From: Candidatus Proelusimicrobium tauri
GTDB taxonomy: Bacteria > Elusimicrobiota > Elusimicrobia > Elusimicrobiales > Elusimicrobiaceae
DNA length: 64,000 bases
Direction: 5' to 3'
Assembly (NCBI GenBank): GCA_002311025.1
Contig: DBYY01000004.1
Span: 1-64,000, forward strand
The translations under genes were made by a program, and so were the position numbers. Shown piece after piece: positions 8,476-15,783 of this stretch. The notes under the pieces are model-generated. The model was not told where the DNA came from and ran no database searches. It saw only the letters and a program-made list of their open reading frames with translations. How positions within the stretch are numbered: the first letter of the stretch is position 1; each line of letters begins with the position of its first letter.

Positions 8476-9174
8476 ATGACAAAATTTGTTAAGTTTTTAA
8501 TAGGTATTGTTCTTGCGCCAACGGCGTTATTTACCGTTTTTGCCTTTTTTCAAGGTATTTATTCAATTTTTAAATCTTACAAGATAACTTTATTTTTTGT
8601 TATCGGTATGATAGTTTACGGCCTTGTTCACAAATTTATTTATAACTTTTCGCGCCCTTATGTTTTTGCGCACGAAATTACTCATGCCATTAGCGCAATG
8701 TGTTGCGGTTATAAAGCGCAAAATTTAAAAGTGGGGGAAGAAAGCGGTCAGGTAAAAGTAAGCGGCACAAATATCTTTATTTTTCTTGCTCCCTATTGTT
8801 TGCCTTTATATGCTGTTTTTATTTTGCTGATTTATTTTTTCTGGCATCTTTTAAGTCCGGAAACGGCTTTTAAATATAAAGATATTTTCCTTTTCCTTTT
8901 TGGTTTTTTCATTATGTTTCACTTGTGGCATACGGTCAAAACTTTACAGGAAACCGAGCAAAGCGATATTTTACAAGCAGGCGGAACGGTTTTTTCCGTA
9001 TCAATAATTGTTTTATCAAATGTCTTAATAATTTTCGGTCTTTTGGAAATTTGTTTTCCCGGGATTTTGCCTCTTTTTACTCTTTTTAAACAAGTTGTTT
9101 CCAATACTCTTTTCTTCTGGCAGAAGATTTTTGCTTGGCTTTATAATTTAGTAAATGGGATAGGTTCTAAATGA
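8476..9174 (+). CDS. Polytopic membrane protein with HExxH motif (M50-like)
   Basis: 232 aa with about six hydrophobic segments (roughly 8-30, 36-55, 95-125, 137-152, 165-190, 195-222). The motif AHEITHA puts H66, E67 and H70 at the membrane interface, as in membrane zinc metalloproteases of the M50 type. A conserved aspartate typical of the third ligand may be D161 in ETEQSD, but the usual NxxPxxxxDG is not seen. A site-2-protease-like function is therefore possible and not shown. It overlaps the AsmA-like gene by 4 bp, suggesting an envelope role. Confidence 0.6.
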   Translation: MTKFVKFLIGIVLAPTALFTVFAFFQGIYSIFKSYKITLFFVIGMIVYGLVHKFIYNFSRPYVFAHEITHAISAMCCGYKAQNLKVGEESGQVKVSGTNIFIFLAPYCLPLYAVFILLIYFFWHLLSPETAFKYKDIFLFLFGFFIMFHLWHTVKTLQETEQSDILQAGGTVFSVSIIVLSNVLIIFGLLEICFPGILPLFTLFKQVVSNTLFFWQKIFAWLYNLVNGIGSK

Positions 9175-11465
9175 CAAAGAAAATTTTAAAAAACTCTTAT
9201 AGATTTTTTAAATTTCTTACAAGAAATCTAATCCGTTCTTTATTTCTTGTTTGTCTTGGTATTCTAATTTTTATTTGTATAGGTTGGTTCTTACTGGTTA
9301 TATATTTTAATGCCCACAATCTCGGGCAAATAATCGTGAACAGTTTACAAGATAATTTCGCCCGCCCGGTTGTTATAAACGAGATAAAACTTGCCTCTTT
9401 AAACAGTGTAGAAATTAAAGGTCTTAAAATCATAAACGAACATATGGAAGATTATGATGAGTTTATTTCTGTTGATGACTTAATTATTCACTATGATTTA
9501 TATCCCTTATTAAAAAATCGCGTCCAAATAAATGAAGTCATTTTAAACAGTCCCGTTATTCACATTATAAAAAACGAACAGGGGGTGTATAATATTCAGA
9601 ATTTAGCGGTATCTTCCAGCGATAGCCAACAAGGGCAAAAGTTTAATGTTAAATCTCTTTCCGGTCAGGATTGGGAAGTTATTATAGAAGACTGGATAAT
9701 AAAAAACGGTACTTTTGCCTATAAAGATTTACAAACAAAAACCGCCCACTCTTTAAGCGGTTTTAATGCCCACTTTTTAAATTTAAAGTTTAATGATTTT
9801 ACTAATTTCTCTTCCGATTTCATTGTTCGTAACCGCATAGATGAAAAAATTACCGAAACTCAAATTTCTATGGAAGGCAAAGTAAATTTTGCCAATTTTA
9901 AGACGGAAGAAATGTCGTTTAGCGATACTAAAGGCGTAATACAATTCTTAAAAAAGCCACTACCTTTCACGCTTAACTTAACTGATTTTACCTCTCCTAA
10001 AATTGAAGCAACTTTTTCTGTGCCGGCTTTCAGTTATGAAGATGTTTCCCTCTTCTACAAAAAACCTTTTAAGGAAAAATATCCTTCTTTCGATGTCAAT
10101 TTAAAAGCCGCTTTTGAGGATAATTTTTCTCAAGTGTTTTTAAACAATTTGCAGGTAAAAAATAAGAATTTAACTGTTCAGGCACAAGGTGATTTTAATT
10201 TTACTTCTCAATCAGGGCAGGTAACTTACAAAACAAAAGAGTTTAATATAGAAAAATTGACTTATTTAACTTTCCTTGAACCTTATAAATTAACGGGTAA
10301 ATTATCCGTTCAAGGTAAACTTCTTTATAATAGCGGCAAATTGCGCGCGCCGTCTTTCAAAGCGGACTTAAATAAAGTCAATGCCTTTATCAGCAATTTT
10401 ACTATTGAGGACGCAAAAGGCACTTTCGAAGCGCGTGATAATTTTGATTATATGACGGCAAAAGTGCAAGACGGTATTTTTAAAGTCGGGCGTCAGGTTA
10501 TTTCCCAAATCAAAGGTACAACAACTTTAGAATATTCCAAACAAAATTTCTATGCCCAAGTTTATGATACTTTACTAAACGATAAAACTATGAAAATGAG
10601 CGTCGCAATTTCAAATGTCGCAATTCCTCAAAAGAGGCGCATAAAAACTTTAATTTATACAAGTGTTTTTGAACCTTTGGAAATTTTTGATTTAACGGAA
10701 GATTTTGTTATTGCCCTTTCCGATGATGATTCTTCTACCCCACAAAAAGAAGACGGTTCTCTTGCGTGGTTACATAATTTCAAAAATAGTTTACCTACAT
10801 TTATGCCCAACTTTAGCGGTTCACTTTACGCTAAAGAATTAAAAACGCCAATTATTTATGGTAAAGATTTTTATGCCGAGTTTACTTTGGAAAATCTTTT
10901 GCCCGGTATGGATAAACTAAACGGCACCATAGAGACAGAATTAAAAGACGGTATAATTTATAAACTCCAAGAAGCCGCCGAACGCCAGCAGGCGCTTGGT
11001 ATTGCCTTTCAGCCATTTGTTATAATGAATAATATGGAGCGTGCCGGTTCTTTCAAAATGAGTAAAGTGTTAAAAGATACCCCCGTTGAAATTATGGATG
11101 CTTCAGTCAATTTTACAAATGGTAAAATGAGAGTAAACAATTTTTATGTAGACGGCAAAGTTATTGCGGCTACTATTAACGGTTGGGTTGATTGGTTTAA
11201 GGAAAACTTGGATTTAGATATTTACACAATGTTTAAGAACACATCTAAGCGCGGTGTCCTTTCCGAAAACTTAACCGACGAAAGCGGCGACCCTGCTTTA
11301 GCATTCAGAACCCATAAAACTATGAAAGACCCCGCCGTTCAAATGAAAAGCCCTAAAAAGACGGGTAAGAAAATACAGGAAGCCCGCCAAAAAGGACTGA
11401 ATACGGATTTTAAACAGATAAAAGAATTTATAGGAGTGTCAGACAATGAGAAAACAGAAAATTGA
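9171..11465 (+). CDS. AsmA-like inner-membrane-anchored envelope protein
   Basis: 764 aa. One N-terminal membrane helix (about 21-43, preceded by Lys/Arg) and a very long beta-rich periplasmic part. The segment just after the helix (PVVINEIKLASLNSVEIKGL) and the C-terminal NGWVDWFKENLDLDIYTMF are typical of the AsmA/TamB/DUF748 group. Members form hydrophobic grooves that carry phospholipids between inner and outer membranes. The protein is larger than E. coli AsmA. Translationally coupled to the membrane gene before it, and the next start codon lies inside its end. Confidence 0.8.
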   Translation: MTKKILKNSYRFFKFLTRNLIRSLFLVCLGILIFICIGWFLLVIYFNAHNLGQIIVNSLQDNFARPVVINEIKLASLNSVEIKGLKIINEHMEDYDEFISVDDLIIHYDLYPLLKNRVQINEVILNSPVIHIIKNEQGVYNIQNLAVSSSDSQQGQKFNVKSLSGQDWEVIIEDWIIKNGTFAYKDLQTKTAHSLSGFNAHFLNLKFNDFTNFSSDFIVRNRIDEKITETQISMEGKVNFANFKTEEMSFSDTKGVIQFLKKPLPFTLNLTDFTSPKIEATFSVPAFSYEDVSLFYKKPFKEKYPSFDVNLKAAFEDNFSQVFLNNLQVKNKNLTVQAQGDFNFTSQSGQVTYKTKEFNIEKLTYLTFLEPYKLTGKLSVQGKLLYNSGKLRAPSFKADLNKVNAFISNFTIEDAKGTFEARDNFDYMTAKVQDGIFKVGRQVISQIKGTTTLEYSKQNFYAQVYDTLLNDKTMKMSVAISNVAIPQKRRIKTLIYTSVFEPLEIFDLTEDFVIALSDDDSSTPQKEDGSLAWLHNFKNSLPTFMPNFSGSLYAKELKTPIIYGKDFYAEFTLENLLPGMDKLNGTIETELKDGIIYKLQEAAERQQALGIAFQPFVIMNNMERAGSFKMSKVLKDTPVEIMDASVNFTNGKMRVNNFYVDGKVIAATINGWVDWFKENLDLDIYTMFKNTSKRGVLSENLTDESGDPALAFRTHKTMKDPAVQMKSPKKTGKKIQEARQKGLNTDFKQIKEFIGVSDNEKTEN

Positions 11466-12018
11466 TATGATGAGTATCTTGCAGGAAAATGAAGCCATTA
11501 TCGAAGGACATTTTGAATTACCCAACGGCTTACATATCCAAAATTATATTGATACTGATGTGCTTTTTCAATACCCCGGTCTTACTACAAAAATTGCGCA
11601 AGGTTTAGCAGATTTATTTGAAAGAAAAATTGATGTCGTTTTAGCACCTACCGCGCATAATGCCATTATTGCCCAAGAAGTTGCCCGTGTTAAAGGCGCG
11701 CGCGCTTTAACTGCTATTAATGTTAACGGCAAAATGCGCTTAAAAGGTCATGTGAAAATTGAACCTAACCAAAAAGTTTTAATTGTTGATAATGTTTCTA
11801 TGACGGGCAGAACTTCACGCCAAGCGGCCGCTTTAATAAAAATGCTCCAAGCCGATCCTATCGGTATTGCCGTTATTGTTGATAGGTCAGATAGCGGCGC
11901 CGTTGATAATATCCCTTTGCGTTCACTCTTAAATTATCCCTTACAAACTTATTACGCAGGCGATTGTCCTATGTGTAAAGAAGGCTTATCTCTTAAAACA
12001 CCGGGTGAAGATTTATGA
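11446..12018 (+). CDS. Orotate phosphoribosyltransferase-like PRTase with altered PRPP loop
   Basis: 190 aa, type I phosphoribosyltransferase fold. N-terminal GHFELPNGLHIQNYI (about 22-36) and C-terminal AGDCPMCKEGLSLKTPG match the PyrE group found in thermophiles and Bacteroidetes. The PRPP motif, normally VEDVVTTGGS in that group, reads VDNVSMTGRT, losing the second acidic residue and the usual Thr-Thr-Gly-Gly. The substrate may thus differ, or activity may be weak. AGGAG at 11432-11436, 9 bases before the ATG, supports this start inside the AsmA gene (20-bp overlap). No other pyrimidine gene is nearby. The stop overlaps rlmI by 4 bp. Confidence 0.75.
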   Translation: MRKQKIDMMSILQENEAIIEGHFELPNGLHIQNYIDTDVLFQYPGLTTKIAQGLADLFERKIDVVLAPTAHNAIIAQEVARVKGARALTAINVNGKMRLKGHVKIEPNQKVLIVDNVSMTGRTSRQAAALIKMLQADPIGIAVIVDRSDSGAVDNIPLRSLLNYPLQTYYAGDCPMCKEGLSLKTPGEDL

Positions 12019-13187
12019 GAGAAATTAAAGTAAAAGCCAAAGAAGAACACCGCATAAAAAAAGGTCATTATTGGCTTTTTTCAAACGAACTTGAAAAAGT
12101 TGATACAAGTGCCAAAGCAGGCGAAATTGTGCGTGTGGTTGATTGTCGCGATAATATTTTAGGTTATGGCTTTTTTAATCCGCACAGTTTAATTGCAGTT
12201 AGATTTATTACAAAGAGAGAAGAGCCACCCACCAAAAATTTTATTTTTGAAACTATTGATAATACTTTTGAATACCGCAAAACTTTAGGGCTTCGCAAAT
12301 ACGGCCGTATGTGCTATGGCGAGGCCGACGGCGCACCCGGCCTTATTATTGACCGCTACGGCGATTATCTTGTTATAGAAATTTTAACCGCCGGTATGGA
12401 AAATCTTAAAGAAGATATTTTATCTGCCGTTAAAAAAGTTTTCAAACCTAAAGGAATAGTCTTTAAAAACGAAAGTAATTTTAGAATGCTTGAAGGCCTT
12501 TCCCAAGCAAACGAAACTATCGGGGATATTCCCGAAGAACTTGAAATTGAAGAAAACGGCGTAAAGTTTTTAGTCAATTTAACCTCTTCTCAAAAAACAG
12601 GTTTTTATTTTGACCAACGCGAAAACCGCGCATTTTTGAAACCATATTTTAAAGATAAAATTGTTTTAGATTTATATTCTTACAGCGGTTCTTTCGGTAT
12701 AAATGCCGCCTTAAACGGAGCCGTTGCCGTCTGGGGAACGGATTCAAGCGCGGCTGCCGTTGAACTGGCAAATAAAAATGCCGCTTTAAATAAAGTTAGC
12801 GATATTTGCCAATATCAAAGAGATGACGCCGAAAGATTGCTCAGCGCCGCTATGAAAAAGCAACTGCCAAATCAGCCCGATATGATACTTTTGGACCCGC
12901 CCGCTTTTGTAAAGAATAGAAAAAGTTTGCCCCAAGCAATTAATTTATATGTTAAATTAAACCGCATGGCACTTGAAGGTCTTGAAAAAGGCGGACTTTT
13001 GGCAAGTTCTACCTGTTCGCACCATATCACGCGCGAAATCTTTATTGATATTTTAAAGCAGGCCGCCGCCAAAGCAGGCAAGGAAGTGCGTTTAATTGAA
13101 CTTCGCACTCAGGCAAAGGATCATCCTATTTTGATTGGTATGCCGGAGACTGAGTATTTGCATTTTGCCCTACTACAAGTCTTATAA
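12015..13187 (+). CDS. rlmI: 23S rRNA (cytosine-C5) methyltransferase, RlmI-like
   Basis: 390 aa. N-terminal PUA domain (about 1-75), a linker domain, then a Rossmann SAM-methyltransferase: motif I VLDLYSYSGSFGINAALNG at 217-235, GTDSS at 241-245, and LLDPPAFVKN at 292-301. SSTCSHHI near 332-339 contributes a cysteine in the place where m5C enzymes have a catalytic Cys. E. coli RlmI makes m5C1962 in 23S rRNA. Coupled to the PRTase gene by a 4-bp overlap; last gene of the long gcvT-to-rlmI run. Confidence 0.88.
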   Translation: MREIKVKAKEEHRIKKGHYWLFSNELEKVDTSAKAGEIVRVVDCRDNILGYGFFNPHSLIAVRFITKREEPPTKNFIFETIDNTFEYRKTLGLRKYGRMCYGEADGAPGLIIDRYGDYLVIEILTAGMENLKEDILSAVKKVFKPKGIVFKNESNFRMLEGLSQANETIGDIPEELEIEENGVKFLVNLTSSQKTGFYFDQRENRAFLKPYFKDKIVLDLYSYSGSFGINAALNGAVAVWGTDSSAAAVELANKNAALNKVSDICQYQRDDAERLLSAAMKKQLPNQPDMILLDPPAFVKNRKSLPQAINLYVKLNRMALEGLEKGGLLASSTCSHHITREIFIDILKQAAAKAGKEVRLIELRTQAKDHPILIGMPETEYLHFALLQVL

Positions 13188-13292
13188 TTTTGCGGCGGCT
13201 TTTATTTATTCTATAAAAATCGTCATTCCCGAGTGTTTTTGTCGGGAATCTCCACGCTTTATTTCTCTAAATGTAAAATCAATAAAAACAAT
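13188..13292. repeat. Intergenic spacer with REP-like hairpin
   Basis: Between the convergent rlmI and the minus-strand membrane gene. ATTCCCGA (13225-13232) and TCGGGAAT (13242-13249) form a perfect 8-bp inverted repeat around a 9-base loop. The frame CGTCATTCCCG...CGGGAATCTCC resembles the REP-like palindromes common in many bacteria. There is no U-run directly after the stem, so it is not a standard terminator. A diverged relative may lie at 54351-54377. Confidence 0.5.
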
Positions 13293-13862
13293 TTAGACCC
13301 AAATAAATCTACACATTATGAAAAAGAATAAAAGCATGCTCATAACAATATAAGAGAAAAGATTAACAAAAATAATAGTTATCGCTATTGTTTTTGTTGA
13401 ATAGTCTTTTATTAAATCTTTTTTAACTACAAAAAACTCTACAATACAAGATTCTATAAACATTATTATAATTGTGGTGAATGACCACGGACCAAGTGCC
13501 ATTACAGCGACATCATATTTATACTGGGGAATCAAGATTGGCAATATTAAAATTAAAAGACCTATTATCGTAGAATAAAAATTAGCTTTTAGCATTAACT
13601 TAAAAAGATCCTTAAATCTTCTTTTATCAAATATAGGATCGACCCATATTGCTTCTAAAGCGGATACCATAAATAAAGCAATTATTCCGCTAATTAAATT
13701 GCCAATAAAGAATCTTCCGGATAGGACAGGTATGGATAATACGGAAGATGCTGTTCCTATCCATAAAGGAATACCGCCGTCGGCAAAGGCAGGTTTTGCT
13801 AAAAGCAAAGTAGGTATCAAAAGAATAAATTTGTTTATATTTTTATTAATAATTTTAAACAT
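13293..13862 (-). CDS. Exported multi-pass membrane protein, function unknown
   Basis: 189 aa. A signal-peptide-like start (residues 1-27, ending AFADG) is followed by about four hydrophobic stretches near 38-70, 94-112, 121-142 and 160-185. There is no recognised domain or catalytic motif. TATAAT lies at 13892-13887 on the minus strand, about 25 bases before the ATG. A weak GAAG precedes the start. Flanked by unrelated genes on the same and opposite strands, so context gives no function. Confidence 0.6.
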   Translation of the reverse strand: MFKIINKNINKFILLIPTLLLAKPAFADGGIPLWIGTASSVLSIPVLSGRFFIGNLISGIIALFMVSALEAIWVDPIFDKRRFKDLFKLMLKANFYSTIIGLLILILPILIPQYKYDVAVMALGPWSFTTIIIMFIESCIVEFFVVKKDLIKDYSTKTIAITIIFVNLFSYIVMSMLLFFFIMCRFIWV

Positions 13863-13906
13863 TTTTTCTTCTTATTTGTTTTTTAAATTATATTAAATTT
13901 TCTTTT

Positions 13907-15106
13907 TTACAAAAAACTTTTTGCGTTTTCAAAACCTTCAAGAGCAAAATATTCAGCAATAGTTTGCGCAATATCTGCGTAAGTATCTCTCCCGCCGATA
14001 AATTGGCCTAAAACTTTTTTACCAAACATCAAAACAGGCACATTTTCGCGTGTGTGATCGGTGCCTTTATAAGTTGGGTCGCAGCCGTGGTCAGCCGTGA
14101 TAAAAACAATGTCATCATTTTCTAAAACATTTTGTATTTCGGGTAATCTTTTATCAAAATATTCTAGTCCTGTGGCATAGCCCTCAACATCGCGCCTGTG
14201 TCCCCAGACCATATCAAAATCAACAAAGTTTGTAAAAATTAAAGAACCCTTTTCTGCTGTTTTAATTTCCTCTAAAGTTGTATTAAAAAGTTCCTCTAGT
14301 CCGCTTGCTTTAACTTTTTTTGTTATACCCTGTGTTGCGTAAATATCGCTGATTTTACCGATACCAATAACCTGTCCGCTGGCATCTTTTATTTTATCTA
14401 AAATCGTTTGTGCGGGCGGTTTAACGGAATAATCGTGTCTGTTTTTTGTGCGCGTAAAATTATCAGCACTAGTGCCAACAAAAGGCCGCGCAATTACGCG
14501 CGCAATATTATAAGGTTTAACATATTTAAAAGCAATTTCGCAAAGATTATAAAGTTTTTCTAAACCGAAACTTTCCTCGTGCGCTGCAATTTGAAACACG
14601 CTATCGGCCGAAGTATAGCAAATCGGCTTGCCGGTTTTTATATGTTCTTCGCCAAGTTCTTTAATAATTTCTGTTCCACTGGCGGCTTTATTGCCAAGTA
14701 TGCCGGAAAGGTTTGCCTCACGGCAGATATTATCAATTAATTCTTGCGGAAAACTTGGATAATCCGGTTTAAAATAACCCCAGTTAAAAAGCACAGGCAC
14801 GCCTGCCATTTCCCAATGGCCCGAAGAAGTATCTTTGCCGTGGCTTCTTTCACGCATAAAGCCGTATTTGCTTGGCAAAGTTATTTGCGCGTTTTCTTGT
14901 TTTTCTGTTTTAAAGGAACCGTCGCTTGCCTGCGCTGCTCTTTGCAGACCAAGAAAAGTCATATTAGGTATTTTTAAAAAGCCGCGCTTTTCCATAATAT
15001 GTTTTAAGGTGTTTGCGCCCTCGTCGCCAAATTTGGCCGCGTCAAGTGCGCCACCGATACCAAAAGAGTCTAACATCAAAATTACAACTTTACCTGTTTT
15101 CTTCAT
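13907..15106 (-). CDS. deoB: Phosphopentomutase
   Basis: 399 aa, standard length. It interconverts ribose-1-phosphate and ribose-5-phosphate (and the deoxy forms) in nucleoside salvage. Alkaline-phosphatase-superfamily metal sites are visible: D13 in MLDSFGIG, KDTSSGHWEM at 91-100 with the phospho-accepting T93, and ITADHGCDPT with HTRENVPV in the C-terminal part. GGGGGA about 8 bases before the ATG is a strong ribosome binding site. It stands alone; no pyrimidine or purine phosphorylase gene adjoins it. Confidence 0.96.
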   Translation of the reverse strand: MKKTGKVVILMLDSFGIGGALDAAKFGDEGANTLKHIMEKRGFLKIPNMTFLGLQRAAQASDGSFKTEKQENAQITLPSKYGFMRERSHGKDTSSGHWEMAGVPVLFNWGYFKPDYPSFPQELIDNICREANLSGILGNKAASGTEIIKELGEEHIKTGKPICYTSADSVFQIAAHEESFGLEKLYNLCEIAFKYVKPYNIARVIARPFVGTSADNFTRTKNRHDYSVKPPAQTILDKIKDASGQVIGIGKISDIYATQGITKKVKASGLEELFNTTLEEIKTAEKGSLIFTNFVDFDMVWGHRRDVEGYATGLEYFDKRLPEIQNVLENDDIVFITADHGCDPTYKGTDHTRENVPVLMFGKKVLGQFIGGRDTYADIAQTIAEYFALEGFENAKSFL

Positions 15107-15165
15107 AAAACATCCCCCATTAACTCCATTGTAGTAAATTAAATCTGTAAAAACACAAAAATATT

Positions 15166-15174
15166 TGCTATAAT
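15166..15174 (+). promoter_or_regulatory. Extended -10 promoter for tRNA-Phe
   Basis: TGCTATAAT is a perfect extended -10 (TG-N-TATAAT). Transcription would start near 15181, about 30 bases before the tRNA. No good -35 box is seen, as is common with extended -10 promoters. Confidence 0.65.
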
Positions 15175-15209
15175 TTAATAAGTCAATAATTCAAACCTTT
15201 TGAATTAAA

Positions 15210-15281
15210 GCCGAGGTAGCTCAGTGGTAGAGCACTGGTCTGAAAAACCAGGTGTCGACAGTTCGATCCTGTCCCTCGGCA
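15210..15281 (+). tRNA. tRNA-Phe (anticodon GAA)
   Basis: 72-nt cloverleaf. Acceptor GCCGAGG pairs with CCTCGGC (15274-15280), and the discriminator is A at 15281. The D-arm is GCTC/GAGC, the anticodon arm CTGGT-CTGAAAA-ACCAG gives anticodon GAA, and the T-arm is GACAG-TTCGATC-CTGTC. CCA is not encoded; the sequence runs straight into a T-run that could end transcription. Confidence 0.96.
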
Positions 15282-15643
15282 TTTTTTTATGTCGTCTTTT
15301 GCGTTTATAGGATGTTGCGGACTCGGTCGGATACTTCGGCCTGCCGGCCTTTTACAGTATACGCTCCCTCATCCGCGCCTACTCTAAACGCAAAATACTA
15401 ATAAAAAATAGGTCGGTGCGATTTTACCGCACCTAAAAAATATAGCGCAAAAATATACCCTCTATTTTGGACCTCGTCCGCGCCTAGACTAAAAAGGATT
15501 TTTAAAAGAAAAAATTTATTATGCGGGGCAGGAAAATTTCCACAAAAACCAACAGCAAAATAATTTGCTCTATTTGGATAATTAATTTTTTCCTTTCTTT
15601 TTCTATTTGCCTAAATAGACAATTTTTGATAAAATATCTATAT
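15282..15643. repeat. Repeat-rich tRNA spacer with long imperfect palindrome
   Basis: No gene is seen in this gap between two tRNAs. TTTTGCGTTTA (15297-15307) and its exact complement TAAACGCAAAA (15385-15395) bound a 99-bp palindrome-like unit. Inside it, 15327-15352 is a GC-rich block that recurs in inverse orientation at 54256-54280. The 22-base piece 15367-15388 (with ATCCGCGCCTA) recurs at 15472-15493 with 19 of 22 matches. GGTGCG (15415-15420) and CGCACC (15428-15433) form a further hairpin. The end carries the promoter of the next tRNA. Confidence 0.7.
15607..15635 (+). promoter_or_regulatory. Promoter of tRNA(CAU), possibly also lysS
   Basis: TTGCCT (15607-15612), a 17-base spacer, then TAAAAT (15630-15635) preceded by TG at 15627-15628 (extended -10). 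Transcription would begin near 15642, two bases before the tRNA. No separate promoter is evident before lysS. Confidence 0.65.
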
Positions 15644-15717
15644 GCGCCTGTAGCTCAGTTGGTTAGAGCAATCCGCTCATAACGGATGGGTCACAGGTTC
15701 AAGTCCTGTCGGGCGCA
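15644..15717 (+). tRNA. tRNA with CAU anticodon, probably tRNA-Ile2 (lysidine type)
   Basis: 74-nt cloverleaf. Acceptor GCGCCTG/CGGGCGC (one G-U), discriminator A at 15717, anticodon arm ATCCG-CTCATAA-CGGAT with anticodon CAU, T-arm ACAGG-TTCAAGT-CCTGT. It is not the initiator: it has no mismatch at position 1-72 and no run of three G-C pairs in the anticodon stem. C4-G69, C5-G68, U12-A23 and C29-G41 are present, which are reported TilS recognition features of tRNA-Ile2; E. coli elongator tRNA-Met differs at 4-69 and 5-68. I therefore favour Ile2 over elongator Met, without proof. CCA is not encoded. Confidence 0.85.
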
Positions 15718-15746
15718 TACTTTTACCTAGTAGAAGATTTAATAAG

Positions 15747-15769
15747 GCCCGAGCAAACGGGCTTTTTTT
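15747..15769 (+). terminator. Intrinsic terminator between tRNA(CAU) and lysS
   Basis: GCCCG (15747-15751), loop AGCAAA, CGGGC (15758-15762) and seven Ts. It ends about 14 bases before the lysS ATG. It can end the tRNA transcript, or act as an attenuator if lysS depends on read-through. Confidence 0.75.
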
Positions 15770-15783
15770 ATAGAGGAATTTTT

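Noticed and set aside
13291..13303. AGACCCA at the end of the 13293 gene as another regulator site
   Set aside because: It lies at a gene end, the TAGGYC half does not follow at eight bases, and no promoter is downstream of it.
15644..15717. Calling the CAU tRNA initiator or elongator Met
   Set aside because: It lacks the initiator's 1-72 mismatch and three G-C pairs in the anticodon stem. C4-G69, C5-G68 and C29-G41 favour Ile2, though elongator Met is not fully excluded.
15718..15783. T-box leader for lysS
   Set aside because: Only 66 bases, with no specifier stem and no T-box sequence; only a simple terminator hairpin is present.
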